From Candidatus Margulisiibacteriota bacterium (GTDB lineage Bacteria; Margulisbacteria; WOR-1; O2-12-FULL-45-9; XYB2-FULL-48-7): a stretch of DNA of 64,000 nt. The translations under genes were made by a program, and so were the position numbers. The stretch spans positions 549,995 to 613,994 of the forward strand of contig JBAZTH010000001.1 of assembly GCA_041661965.1 (NCBI GenBank), read 5' to 3'. The notes beneath the pieces were generated by a model. The model made no database searches, was not told the origin of the DNA, and saw only the letters and a program-made list of their open reading frames with translations. Each line of letters begins with the position of its first letter. The first letter of the stretch is position 1. Positions 24,264 through 32,663 of the stretch are shown here, piece by piece.

Positions 24264-25692
24264 CTTTAACGACCTCCGAGCCGGGGCCTCGTTTGGTGAT
24301 CTCGGTCAGCGGGATGCCGAGCTCTTCCGCCATGATCTTCATGATCCGGGTGGTACAAAAACCGCCGTGACAACGCCCGGCCTGCGCCCGGGTCCGGAAT
24401 TTTATCCCGTCCAAAGTTCTCGCGCCCCGTTTGATCGCTTCTCTCACCTCTTTAGCCGAGACCATTTCACAGCGGCAGACGATGTCGCCGTATGACGGGT
24501 CGTGCTTGATAAGTTGAATGATCTTTTCCAGGGAGAGAGAGAAGAGGTGGACCGTTGGTTGGCGATATTTGCGGAAGAAGAATTTCCGCCGCAATTTTAA
24601 GCCGTTCTTTTTAAGGAGATCGGCGACCATTAAGGCGATCGCGGGGGCGGCGGTCAGGCCGGGGGACTGGATACCGGCGGCGTTGATGAACCCCGGAACT
24701 TTTTCTTCGTGGCGGATAATGAAATCTTTTCCGGCTACCGGCCGGAGCCCGGCGAAGTAAGCGATGATATCCCGGCTGCTGATCGCGGGGAGAAGTTTTT
24801 GGACGTTTTCTAAAACCTTAGCTAACCCTTCATCGGAAGTCGAGCGTTCTTCTTTATCTTCAATGTCGGTGGCGGTCGGGCCGATCATCGGATTGCCGTC
24901 GGATGTTTTAATGACCAGCGTTCCTTTGGAAGTTGGCGTGGGAAGGGGGAAGAGCAAGTGGTTAGCGAGATGTTCTCTTTTTTTATCGAGCAGGAACTCT
25001 TCCCCTTTGCGCGGTTTAATGACGATGTCGGTCACGCCGACCATTTGGGCGATCGTGTCGGCGTAAAGCCCGGCCGCGTTGATGACAAAGCGGGATTGAA
25101 ACACTTTAGGCGTTGAACCGGAAACCGCGACGTTTAGTCGCAGGTTTCCGGTTTCTTGACTAATACTTTCAACTTTGTGCGAGGTTAGTATCTCCACGCC
25201 GTTTAGCCGGGCATTTTCCGCCAGGTCGTAAACTAAACGGTAGGGAGAGATAATACCGGCGGTCGGGGCGTAAAGAGCGGCGAGAGCGGCGGGATTAAGG
25301 TTCGGTTCGTGTTCCTTTAACCAGGCGCGGTCAACGATCTGAAGGCCCGGGACCCCCAGCTTTTCCGCGTCCGCTTTGATCTCCAGGAGCCGATTCCTTT
25401 CTTCTTCGCTGAAGATGACGATCAGTTCGCCGACTTCTTTGAAATCGACTCCCAGCTCTTTGGCGATTTGCCTGGTCAGTTTATTTCCTTCGACGCAAAG
25501 TTTCCCTTTCAGTGAATCGGGCGGGTTTTGCGTCCCCGGATGGATAATGCCGCTGTTTGATTTGGAGACGCCGAAAGCGAGCTCGGCTTCTTTTTCCAGC
25601 AGGACGATCTTGAGGCGGTAGCGGGAAAGCTCCCGGGCGATCGCCGCACCGGTCACTCCGCCGCCGATGATAATGACGTCGAAACTATTCAC
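24250..25692 (-). CDS. Glycerol-3-phosphate dehydrogenase, GlpA/GlpO-like with BFD iron-sulfur domain
   Basis: 480 residues. N-terminal FAD motif VIIIGGGVTGAAIARELSRY, DAO fold through about residue 370, then a BFD-like [2Fe-2S] domain (VCRCEMVSAKEVREAI...GRCHGGFCTTRI, about residues 405-450). Oxidises glycerol-3-phosphate to DHAP. A 38-base palindrome of the dispersed GGAAACC family lies inside the gene (25116-25153, residues about 180-192, reading QETGNLRLNVAVSG), in a loop just before VINAAGLYAD; it keeps the frame. Upstream are an unknown gene and glpK. Confidence 0.93.
   Translation of the reverse strand: MNSFDVIIIGGGVTGAAIARELSRYRLKIVLLEKEAELAFGVSKSNSGIIHPGTQNPPDSLKGKLCVEGNKLTRQIAKELGVDFKEVGELIVIFSEEERNRLLEIKADAEKLGVPGLQIVDRAWLKEHEPNLNPAALAALYAPTAGIISPYRLVYDLAENARLNGVEILTSHKVESISQETGNLRLNVAVSGSTPKVFQSRFVINAAGLYADTIAQMVGVTDIVIKPRKGEEFLLDKKREHLANHLLFPLPTPTSKGTLVIKTSDGNPMIGPTATDIEDKEERSTSDEGLAKVLENVQKLLPAISSRDIIAYFAGLRPVAGKDFIIRHEEKVPGFINAAGIQSPGLTAAPAIALMVADLLKKNGLKLRRKFFFRKYRQPTVHLFSLSLEKIIQLIKHDPSYGDIVCRCEMVSAKEVREAIKRGARTLDGIKFRTRAQAGRCHGGFCTTRIMKIMAEELGIPLTEITKRGPGSEVVKDERA
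25116..25153. repeat. Palindromic repeat, GGAAACC family, inside the glycerol-3-phosphate dehydrogenase gene
   Basis: AACCGGAAACCGCGAC, loop GTTTA, GTCGCAGGTTTCCGGTT. The core arms are identical to the intergenic copy at 38430-38462. In frame, coding for residues about 180-192. Confidence 0.85.
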
Positions 25693-25754
25693 GGTTAGAT
25701 TTTATCACGGCAGTTGGGATTTAAGAAGCGCTTCGAGGTGGAACGGACGTTGAA

Positions 25755-26855
25755 TTATCGGGTGGAAAAATAAATAAAATTTGCCAAAGCGTGGTTTAGA
25801 TAATTGCCGAAAATATTTCCAGCCAGGTCGTGCCGCAGCGGTTCCAAGCGGCCGTCTTGAGGGACGATCACCCGAACATCTTTGCCGTTAGTCCCGAGAA
25901 AAACATTCCGGACTGATAAGTCATAAGCTTTGGCAATCGCCAGGATAAAATTACCGGTCTCCCGAAAAGTAATCCCTATTTGTAATCCGTCATTAGTGGG
26001 ATAGGTCTTTAAACAGCGCAGCTTTTCGTCCTCGCACTCTAACCAATAGGTATGGTTATAATCATTTTCAATAAAACCCTTGGGATTGACCGCAACCTGT
26101 TTCCCCGCCACGATATCGCGGAGGAGCGACAGATAATTGCCGGGATCACGCAGGTATGCTATAAGTTCTCCGTTGATCCGGGCGCGTTCCGGCGAGTTCG
26201 CGGTGGAATATTCATTCTCTTTAAAGAGCTGGTTGAGATGATGTCGCAAATATGAAATTAGATAATGGGTTGTTCCCGGAACAATCTCCAGTAAGTCGAG
26301 CGTCCGGCCTTCATGGACCAGCTTTGGGACGAAAAAACCATCCTCGACCGCGGCCAGACCGGCAGGATCGGCCGTGTCTACCAGCGGAAAGGACACTTTT
26401 CCTCCGGCCGTGCTGAGCATATAATGTTTTCCGCGGACTGGGTAAGAACCCGGAGGGAGCGGTAGTAATTGGCCGCCGCTGACCGCGAAATGTCCTTCAT
26501 TGAAAGGAGTATTGGAAGCATCGGAAACAAAGAGGATGTTTGGTTCGTTCCTGCTGACCTGGTCAAGTTTCTCCGCGCCAGCCGCCCAGAAAAATGGAGG
26601 TTGGGCAAAAACTACCTGGCGCGTGGCTTCCTCTGTTATGCGGCTTTGCGGCATCTGCTGGTCCCACTTGGCCGCAAAAATTGGATCAAGGAATTTATCG
26701 GGAACACAGAATTTTGCCTTAAGCTGGCTTTGGTCAAGCGTGACCAGGTGATAGAGGCCTCTTTCGTGACGGCCTTCATCGATAGTCACGGAGTTATGGC
26801 CGGGAGCGGCTACCCGGCCGAGGTGTTTGAGCTGAAAGTCGGTTCTGATGCTCAT
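25755..26855 (-). CDS. Unknown protein in the glycerol operon
   Basis: 366 residues, no signal peptide or membrane helices. Segments such as GHNSVTIDEGRHERGLYHLV, FVSDASNTPFNEGHFAVSGG, GTTHYLISYLRHHLNQLF and NPKGFIENDYNHTYWLECED match no family I know. It lies between glpK (gap 40 bases) and the GlpA-like gene (gap 62 bases) on the same strand, so it may share their transcript. C-terminus is aromatic (NHALANFIYFSTR), as in many exported or barrel proteins, but without a signal peptide. Confidence 0.7.
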   Translation of the reverse strand: MSIRTDFQLKHLGRVAAPGHNSVTIDEGRHERGLYHLVTLDQSQLKAKFCVPDKFLDPIFAAKWDQQMPQSRITEEATRQVVFAQPPFFWAAGAEKLDQVSRNEPNILFVSDASNTPFNEGHFAVSGGQLLPLPPGSYPVRGKHYMLSTAGGKVSFPLVDTADPAGLAAVEDGFFVPKLVHEGRTLDLLEIVPGTTHYLISYLRHHLNQLFKENEYSTANSPERARINGELIAYLRDPGNYLSLLRDIVAGKQVAVNPKGFIENDYNHTYWLECEDEKLRCLKTYPTNDGLQIGITFRETGNFILAIAKAYDLSVRNVFLGTNGKDVRVIVPQDGRLEPLRHDLAGNIFGNYLNHALANFIYFSTR

Positions 26856-26895
26856 AATATGTATCGGTCGCTGGAAGAAGATATTTCAGTGGAGA

Positions 26896-28359
26896 TTAGG
26901 CCGAGAGGGTTCGACTAATGGCGTTTTTCCAGCCAAGATAGAGCTTTTCCGCCGCCGCTTTGGCCATTTTCGGTTTGAAGGTCCGGTCGCTCGCCCAGAA
27001 CTTCTTGATCGCCGCGGAGTTTTTCCAGAAACCGATCGCCAGTCCGGCCAGGTAGGCGGTCCCCAGCGAAGTTGTTTCGATGCTCTTCGGCCGTAAAATC
27101 CTGACGCCAAGAATGTCGGCCTGGAATTGGCAGAGGAAGTTGTTGGCGACCGCGCCGCCGTCGACCTTCAATTCCTTGATCCGCAGGCCGGATTCTTTTT
27201 TCATCGTCTCCAATACGTCTTTGGTCGAATAGCCCATCGCCTCAAGGGCGGCCCGGACAAGATGGTTTTTGTTCGTTCCGCGGGTCAGGCCGACGATCGT
27301 CCCTCTGGCGTTCTGGTCCCAATAGGGGGCGCCAAGGCCGACGAAAGCGGGGACGAAATAAACACCGGCGTTATCTTTGACCGCTGTCGCCATTGCTTCC
27401 GACTCGGCCGAGCTCTTCATAATGCCGAGCTGGTCGCGGAGCCACTGGATCGCCGCTCCGGCGATAAAGATTGACCCTTCCAGCGCGTAAGCGACCTTCC
27501 CCTCCGGTCCGCAGGCAAGGGTGGTAATTAATCCGTGTTGTGAATTGACCCGTTTCCGGCCGGTATTAAGGAGAATAAAACAGCCGGTCCCGTAAGTGTT
27601 CTTCATTGTTCCCGGTTCAAAGCAGGCTTGGCCGAACAACGCGGCTTGTTGGTCACCGGCAATCCCGGTGATCGGGATCCCGGCCGGGAGCCGGCCGATC
27701 TTCACGGTTTGGCCGAATTCACCCGAAGATGGCTTAACTTGAGGTAGGATCGAGCTTGGGATCTTCAAAAGCTTGAGGATCTCTTTATCCCAGGCCAGTT
27801 TTTCAATGTTAAAGAGCATCGTTCTGGAGGCGTTGGTATAATCGGTGGCGTGGACTTTCCCCCCGGTTAGTTTCCATAAGACCCAGCTATCCGTTGTGCC
27901 AAAACAAAGTTCCTCTGCCTTCGCCTTAGCCTTTTTTAAGATCCATTCGACTTTAGTCCCGGAGAAATAAGCGTCGATCGGCAGGCCGGTTTTCTTTTTA
28001 ATGAACCCGGCCAGCCCTTTCTGCTTCAGTTGGTCGCAGCGGGCCGCGGTCCGGCGGCATTGCCAGACAATGGCGTTATAGACCGGGCGGCCGGTTTTTT
28101 TGTTCCAGACGACGGTCGTTTCCCGCTGGTTGGTGATCCCGATCGCCGCGATCGAAGCGGGGGGAACTTTAGTTAACACTTTCTGAATAGAAGCGTAAAC
28201 GCTTTGCCAGATCTCTTCCGGATCGTGTTCCACCCAGCCTGGTTTAGGAAAGTATTGGGGGAATTCCTGGTAGGCGCTGGCGATCTTTTGGCCTTTTTGG
28301 TCGTAGACTATCGCCCGGCTGCCGGTCGTTCCCTGGTCGATCGCTAAAATATATTTCAT
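26896..28359 (-). CDS. glpK: Glycerol kinase
   Basis: 487 residues, near the family norm. FGGY-kinase signatures: AIDQGTTGSRAIVYD, GITNQRETTVVWNKKTGRP, AIVWQCRRTA, GDQQAALFGQ, NTYGTGCF and LKVDGGAVANNFL. Phosphorylates glycerol to glycerol-3-phosphate, the substrate of the dehydrogenase encoded downstream. Start overlaps the lipase stop by four bases, coupling glycerol release to phosphorylation. Confidence 0.97.
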   Translation of the reverse strand: MKYILAIDQGTTGSRAIVYDQKGQKIASAYQEFPQYFPKPGWVEHDPEEIWQSVYASIQKVLTKVPPASIAAIGITNQRETTVVWNKKTGRPVYNAIVWQCRRTAARCDQLKQKGLAGFIKKKTGLPIDAYFSGTKVEWILKKAKAKAEELCFGTTDSWVLWKLTGGKVHATDYTNASRTMLFNIEKLAWDKEILKLLKIPSSILPQVKPSSGEFGQTVKIGRLPAGIPITGIAGDQQAALFGQACFEPGTMKNTYGTGCFILLNTGRKRVNSQHGLITTLACGPEGKVAYALEGSIFIAGAAIQWLRDQLGIMKSSAESEAMATAVKDNAGVYFVPAFVGLGAPYWDQNARGTIVGLTRGTNKNHLVRAALEAMGYSTKDVLETMKKESGLRIKELKVDGGAVANNFLCQFQADILGVRILRPKSIETTSLGTAYLAGLAIGFWKNSAAIKKFWASDRTFKPKMAKAAAEKLYLGWKNAISRTLSA

Positions 28360-29165
28360 CGCGCCTCCAGCCAGTTCAGGATATCGGCAAAGACTTGTTC
28401 GCGCCCAAGGTCGATGGAGAGGGCGTGGAGCATTTCCGGATACTCGATCATCGTTTTATCTTTGAGCGGCAGGCTGGCGATCAGTTTTTTACCGGCCGTT
28501 TCATCGATCAGCAGATCGTGTCCGGAAATTAGAAAGAGCGAGGGGGTTGTTAATTTTTTACTCAATCGTTTCGCTTTCATTTGGGCGAAGAGGGTGTTGA
28601 CGAGCATTTTCAGGCTCGCGGACCGGAGTTCATCAGGATTGTTGTTCATGACCTTTTGGTACGCAAGGTCCCGGGTGCACATTTCTGAAGTGAAGGGGAC
28701 TTCGATCGTTCTTTGGGGATCGAACAAGATAAAAGCGGCCAGCGTTAAGTAGTTGGAGAGGGAAAACTTCATCCCGTTCTGGAAAGCGGGGGAGATCAAT
28801 ATCTGCCCGGCGAATTTTTCCGGGTTTTGGCCGGCGACATTAAAAGCGAGCAGCCCGCCGAGGCTTTCCCCGAGGAGATAGATCTTTTTACCGGGGTTTT
28901 CCTGGGCGACGATCTCGCGGAGCCGCAAAATATCACGGTAGTAAGTGTTGAACGAAGCGATATGGCCGCGCGGGCGGTCCTTAGTTTGGCCATAGCCTTT
29001 CAGTTCAATGGCGTAAGACGAGTAGCCATTTTTCGCGAAATAATCGCCGAGGAAATTCCAGCGGGCGGAGTGGGCGCCCATGCCATGCACGAGAAGAAGG
29101 ACGGCCTTGGCCTTAACGGCGCTCCATTTACGATAAAGCAGATCAGTTCCGATAAGCTCCGGCAT
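28356..29165 (-). CDS. Alpha/beta hydrolase, monoacylglycerol lipase/lysophospholipase type
   Basis: 269 residues. Oxyanion strand LLLVHGMGAHSARW, nucleophile elbow LLGESLGGLL, acid ISGHDLLID and C-terminal histidine in EMLHALSIDLG, the pattern of the monoacylglycerol lipase group. First gene of a minus-strand operon with glpK and a glycerol-3-phosphate dehydrogenase, so the substrate is probably a mono- or lyso-glyceride. A paralogue lies at 42154-42951. No Shine-Dalgarno; TATAAT (29172-29177) ends six bases before the ATG. Confidence 0.9.
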   Translation of the reverse strand: MPELIGTDLLYRKWSAVKAKAVLLLVHGMGAHSARWNFLGDYFAKNGYSSYAIELKGYGQTKDRPRGHIASFNTYYRDILRLREIVAQENPGKKIYLLGESLGGLLAFNVAGQNPEKFAGQILISPAFQNGMKFSLSNYLTLAAFILFDPQRTIEVPFTSEMCTRDLAYQKVMNNNPDELRSASLKMLVNTLFAQMKAKRLSKKLTTPSLFLISGHDLLIDETAGKKLIASLPLKDKTMIEYPEMLHALSIDLGREQVFADILNWLEAR

Positions 29166-29171
29166 GAAAGG

Positions 29172-29177
29172 ATTATA
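29172..29177 (-). promoter_or_regulatory. -10 box 6 nt upstream of the lipase/glpK operon start
   Basis: TATAAT on the minus strand; implies transcription beginning at the ATG (29165). Confidence 0.5.
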
Positions 29178-29225
29178 GCATCAATCGGTTTGACTGGAAG
29201 GGGTGGTCGTGAGAAAATCCAAACA

Positions 29226-29591
29226 ATGAAAAACTGGATCGCTCCGCTCTTCGTTGCCGCCGCATTATATGACGGCCTTTTAGGTTTAATTGGTGTCGCG
29301 GTTCCGGTTTGGGTTTACGCTCAATTTAATATGCCGCTTCCCGAACATCTTGGCTATGTGCAATTACCGGCGTTGCTGATGATCGTTCTCGCCTTCGCTT
29401 TTATCGCGATTGCCCGTGACCCGCGGGGGAACAAGAACCTGATCTGGTACGGAGTTATGGTTAAAGTCGCTTTTTGTTTGGTCGCTTTTGGCCATTTTTT
29501 CTTCGGCACGATCCCCGCGATGCTTCTCCCCTTCGCGATCGTTGACCTGATTTTTATCGGGTTGTTTATTGGAGCGGAGAGAGCGGTTTAG
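29226..29591 (+). CDS. Small integral membrane protein
   Basis: 121 residues, four TM helices (about 8-30, 45-63, 73-93, 97-116). The longer reading frame upstream is antisense to the lipase; the ATG at 29226 is the first that gives a membrane-protein N-terminus. No family assigned. Confidence 0.65.
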   Translation: MKNWIAPLFVAAALYDGLLGLIGVAVPVWVYAQFNMPLPEHLGYVQLPALLMIVLAFAFIAIARDPRGNKNLIWYGVMVKVAFCLVAFGHFFFGTIPAMLLPFAIVDLIFIGLFIGAERAV

Positions 29592-29599
29592 TTTCAAGC

Positions 29600-29628
29600 T
29601 TTACAAGTCCGGTATAAATACATATAAT
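29600..29628 (+). promoter_or_regulatory. Sigma-70 promoter directly abutting the DUF5777 gene
   Basis: TTTACA (29600-29605), 17-base spacer, TATAAT (29623-29628). The ATG is at 29639, ten bases after the box, so the mRNA would have at most a few leader bases. Confidence 0.75.
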
Positions 29629-29638
29629 TCCTTTTGTT

Positions 29639-30355
29639 ATGAGAAGCGCTTTTATTTTGACACTGCTATTGGTCGTGTCAATGTCTGCGACGGCTCTAAA
29701 TCTTCCGGGCTCGCGGCTTATTGAGAGCTCGGAAATTTATATCAATCATCGTTTCTTCGGCAATGTCTCGGACGACCCGCTCAATAATTTCATTGGCATG
29801 GACCAGGGAGCCAATATCGCCCTGGGCTTTGGTTTTCGGCTCAATGACCGGGCCGCTCTTTCCATTTTACGCTCCACTTTCGATAAAGAATATTTTCTGG
29901 CCGGCAAGTTCGCGCTAACGGACGGCTTGTCGGTCCTGATCGGCGATGCGCAAAAAACTTCTCCGACGGTGGTGGGGGACCGGAATAGCTATCTCGGCCA
30001 GTTGATCTTTACCAGGGAGCTAAACGATCGTTTTGCCGTCAGCTTCGTTCCTTCGCTTGCCAATCCGGTCAACAATAATCCAACCCTGGCGCTGGGGCTG
30101 GCCGGAAGTTACGCGCTGGAAGTAAGGGCCGGTTATCTTGAACGCCTGGAGCTGATCGCCGAATATCTCCCGGTCGTTTCAGGCTATGCTCGGCGCTATC
30201 CGACCGCGTCATTGGGGGTCAAACTTAAAACCTGGGGGCATTTTTTCTCCTTGATTTTTACCAACAACATCCAGACCCTGCCGGGCGGCTTCCTTCCCGG
30301 CAGCGCCGATAATAATCTTCATTTCGGATTTAACATCGTCAGAGAGATATCATGA
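29639..30355 (+). CDS. DUF5777-like outer membrane beta-barrel protein
   Basis: 238 residues: signal peptide (1-19, ends ATA), then alternating strands. SSEIYINHRFFGNV, the glycine-rich IALGFGFRLNDRAAL and LGVKLKTWGHFFSLIFTNN are the pattern of DUF5777 barrels; the C-terminal FGFNIVREIS ends near a barrel strand. Probably an outer membrane protein of unknown role. No Shine-Dalgarno; promoter abuts the start. Confidence 0.75.
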   Translation: MRSAFILTLLLVVSMSATALNLPGSRLIESSEIYINHRFFGNVSDDPLNNFIGMDQGANIALGFGFRLNDRAALSILRSTFDKEYFLAGKFALTDGLSVLIGDAQKTSPTVVGDRNSYLGQLIFTRELNDRFAVSFVPSLANPVNNNPTLALGLAGSYALEVRAGYLERLELIAEYLPVVSGYARRYPTASLGVKLKTWGHFFSLIFTNNIQTLPGGFLPGSADNNLHFGFNIVREIS

Positions 30356-30368
30356 AAAAGGAGGCCAT

Positions 30369-30557
30369 ATGACAGTTTCCAAGGTTACGATTTTAGACGG
30401 TTGCATCAGTTGCGCGCTCTGTGAACAGATCTGTCCGGAAGTCTTTGAAATACCCGAGACCGCGAAGGTCAAGGCGGGCGTTGATTTGAACAAGTTTGAA
30501 GACAAGATCAGGGAAGCGGCCGATTCTTGTCCGGTCAGTGTAATCAAAGTTGAATAA
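30369..30557 (+). CDS. Ferredoxin, single [4Fe-4S]
   Basis: 62 residues. One cluster: CISCALCEQIC near residues 12-22 and a distal C in DSCPVSVIKV near 54, as in monocluster ferredoxins. Small electron carrier. AAGGAGG precedes the ATG. The cupredoxin gene follows 12 bases later. Confidence 0.93.
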   Translation: MTVSKVTILDGCISCALCEQICPEVFEIPETAKVKAGVDLNKFEDKIREAADSCPVSVIKVE

Positions 30558-30569
30558 GAGAGGGGAGCG

Positions 30570-30932
30570 GTGAAGATTTTAATCTTAGCGGCTTTTTTTG
30601 CCGGCTTTGTTTTCGCGGGCTGCACGAGCCAGAATTCGACCTACCCGGCCACTACCACAACGACCATTCCCGCGTCAGCCGCGACTGCGGTCAATATTTC
30701 GGGCCTGGCTTTTAGTCCGGCCTCGGTCATCGTCTCCGTTGACGCGACCGTCGTCTGGACCAATAACGATTCAGTCTCTCATACGGTTTCCAGCACTTCC
30801 GGCCCGGCCAGTTTTGACTCCGGAACGTTTGGGGTTGGGGGGACTTTTTCTCATCAGTTTACGATCGCGGGGACCTATGCTTATCGCTGTAATATCCATC
30901 CTTCAATGACCGGGCAAGTGATAGTGCAATAA
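30570..30932 (+). CDS. Cupredoxin (plastocyanin-like) lipoprotein
   Basis: 120 residues, GTG start with GAGGGGAG upstream. Lipobox FAGC at residues 15-18, Thr/Ser linker, then a blue-copper fold: VVWTNNDSVSHTV supplies the first histidine and YRCNIHPSMTG the Cys, His and Met of a type 1 site. Membrane-attached electron carrier facing the periplasm or surface. Confidence 0.9.
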   Translation: MKILILAAFFAGFVFAGCTSQNSTYPATTTTTIPASAATAVNISGLAFSPASVIVSVDATVVWTNNDSVSHTVSSTSGPASFDSGTFGVGGTFSHQFTIAGTYAYRCNIHPSMTGQVIVQ

Positions 30933-30980
30933 ACCCGAATCCGGCCGAATACTGTGGGGGCAGGCCTATAAGCCGGATTC

Positions 30981-31016
30981 TGTGCCTCGACTCGGCCTTC
31001 GGCCTCGCTCGGCACA
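30981..31016. repeat. CTCGACT-family palindrome in the 3' arm of rnpB
   Basis: TGTGCCTCGACTCGGCC / GGCCTCGCTCGGCACA around TTC. Neighbouring bases CCGAACGAACTAGTCGAGG (31028-31046) pair further with it, making a long extra arm. Confidence 0.7.
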
Positions 31017-31334
31017 AGTGACTTGTCCCGAACGAACTAGTCGAGGAACGGCAATCTATCTGGGGCCGCCATTACTGGCGACCTCGGTGCGACCTACTCG
31101 AGCTCATAACGAGGCGAGCCGCCTCTCACTCTGTTTGGTCTTGCTCCGCGTGGGGTTTACAACGTGACCGTCGCCGGTCTGTTACGTCGGGAGCTCTTAC
31201 CTCCCGTTTTCACCTTTGCCTTCCTACCTTTAGGGTAGAAGTGGGCCGTGTAATTTCTGTTGCACTTTCCTTCGGATTTAAACCCGACTGGGCGTTACCC
31301 AGCACGCTGCTCGATGGAGTCCGGACTTTCCTCA

Positions 31335-31368
31335 CCTCGACTCGTGCTTCGCACTCGCTCGGTACAGG
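31335..31368. repeat. CTCGACT-family palindrome in the P3 arm of rnpB
   Basis: CCTCGACTCGTGC / GCACTCGCTCGGTACAGG around TTC. A related GCCGAGCGAACAAAGTGAGC block follows at 31392-31413. Confidence 0.7.
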
Positions 31369-31477
31369 CTCCTTGAAACAAAGAGGCTTGCGCCGAGCGA
31401 ACAAAGTGAGCCGAGGCGTAGCCGTCCAGCCTACCCCCGCTATTATTCTATAGGAAATAAGCGGAATTTCATAGTGT

Positions 31478-31909
31478 TTAGCGGTTAAACAGCGGCCCGT
31501 GGCTCGACTTCTGGTGATCGTCGATCCCTTTATTGGAGAGGAGGTCGGCCTCGGTGTTCTTTTCCCGGCGGATATGGGTCACTTTAGAGTGCTTGAATTT
31601 CTTTAGGAGCGACTGGGCGTGATGGAAGAGGGGGATCAACCCCTCGTTTTTAACTCGATATTCGCCGTTGATCTGTTTGACCAGGAGCTCCGAATCGGCA
31701 AAGCACTCGACCTCTTTGGCCCCCAGGCTTAGCGCTTCTTCCAATCCGCGGATAAAGGCCATGTATTCGGCGATGTTGTTGGTCGTCTTCCCCAGGTATT
31801 CGGCGACTTCAGCCACAGTTTTACCATTATGTTTAATGACCACTCCTGCTCCGGCCGGTCCCGGGTTGTTGCGGGCCGCGCCGTCGGAATAGATCGCGTA
31901 CTTATTCAT
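31478..31909 (-). CDS. rnhA: Ribonuclease HI family protein
   Basis: 143 residues from the ATG at 31909 (GGAGGA upstream). RNase H fold: YSDGAARNNPGPAGAG (first Asp), NNIAEYMAFIRGLEEAL (catalytic Glu), CFADSELLVKQING (Asp) and REKNTEADLLSNKG (last acidic residue). This is the short ypdQ/YpeP-like archaeal-type HI group. Degrades RNA in RNA-DNA hybrids. Its start overlaps the stop of the preceding secreted-protein gene by eight bases. Confidence 0.9.
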   Translation of the reverse strand: MNKYAIYSDGAARNNPGPAGAGVVIKHNGKTVAEVAEYLGKTTNNIAEYMAFIRGLEEALSLGAKEVECFADSELLVKQINGEYRVKNEGLIPLFHHAQSLLKKFKHSKVTHIRREKNTEADLLSNKGIDDHQKSSHGPLFNR

Positions 31910-32663
31910 ATTCTTCCTCCAAAATAGTGTCGGCCGGCAGATCAAAAGCGAATTCGATCCACTTCTGGTTCAGGGGCAGGGGGCCTTCGGGGATCAGTTC
32001 CCGCCCGCCGTGAGAAGTGTCGACGATCGACATGTTCAGCTCGCTGTCGGCGTTGTTCGAGTCGAAGATGCCGATCCGGACCTTGTTCGTCCCCGGTTTT
32101 AGAAAACGGTTGATCGGGAGCTGCTCGTTGAAATAAACGAGGTCGGGCAGACTGGTGTTGGTGTAGATCATGTTCCCGTTGACGAAGACGTTGCAACGGA
32201 CCCCGTTGCCGTGCAGGTTATAGACGATATTGCAGACGTTCCGGTAGTTCAGCTCTTGGTGCTCGTCCCGCCTCAAGCCAAGCAGCAGGTTCAGGTCGAA
32301 TTCACCGAAACTGATCCGGTTGGTCTTTTTCTCCCCGTCGTTGTTAACGTAAGTTTCAAGCGCCGGTCCGTCGGCGGCCAGATAGTATTCCGCTTTGCCG
32401 GTCCGAACGACAAAGAAACTTTGGCTTTTGATCTCCGCCAGCAAGTCGGCCGCCAGGACGTCGGCTTGTTCCAAAATATATTTCCGCTCCTGGATATGAT
32501 AATAGAGAAATAGCTCTCCCTGTTTGGTCATCACTCTTGTCTCGCCTTTGGTCCGGACCAGCTTGATCTTCAGCCCGTTCTTTTCGAACTCCAATCCTTC
32601 CTTGGCGGCGACGGCCGGCAGACAAAAAGCGCAGAGCGCCAGCAGGCAAAAAAACTTTCTCAT
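31902..32663 (-). CDS. Hypothetical exported protein
   Basis: 253 residues from the ATG at 32663, which overlaps the polX stop as ATGA. Signal peptide residues 1-20 (ends AVAAK). The mature part (LKIKLVRTKGETRV, KYILEQADVLAADLL, CNVFVNGNMIYTNTSLPD, GTNKVRIGIFDSNN) has a C-terminal beta-sandwich look, like carbohydrate-binding or extender domains. No family recognised. Operon order is polX, this gene, rnhA. Confidence 0.65.
   Translation of the reverse strand: MRKFFCLLALCAFCLPAVAAKEGLEFEKNGLKIKLVRTKGETRVMTKQGELFLYYHIQERKYILEQADVLAADLLAEIKSQSFFVVRTGKAEYYLAADGPALETYVNNDGEKKTNRISFGEFDLNLLLGLRRDEHQELNYRNVCNIVYNLHGNGVRCNVFVNGNMIYTNTSLPDLVYFNEQLPINRFLKPGTNKVRIGIFDSNNADSELNMSIVDTSHGGRELIPEGPLPLNQKWIEFAFDLPADTILEEEYE

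Larger units (their letters stand above)
30952..31442 (-). ncRNA. rnpB: RNase P RNA
   Basis: On the minus strand. The 5' strand of P1 (GGGGGTAGGC) pairs with the 3' strand (GCCTGCCCCC). Universal elements are in order: GAGGAAAGTCCGGACTCC (CR I, about 31318-31335), GTAAACCCC, AGATAGATTGCC and ACAGAATCCGGCTTATAGG near the 3' end. Length is about 490 bases against 375-400 in typical bacteria; the extra sequence is concentrated in the P3 arm and the arm before the 3' end, both carrying palindromic repeats. Short reading frames in this region are not genes. Confidence 0.95.

Noticed and set aside
30982..31453. Several 60-70 codon frames over rnpB
   Set aside because: The region is RNase P RNA with all conserved elements; the frames are incidental.
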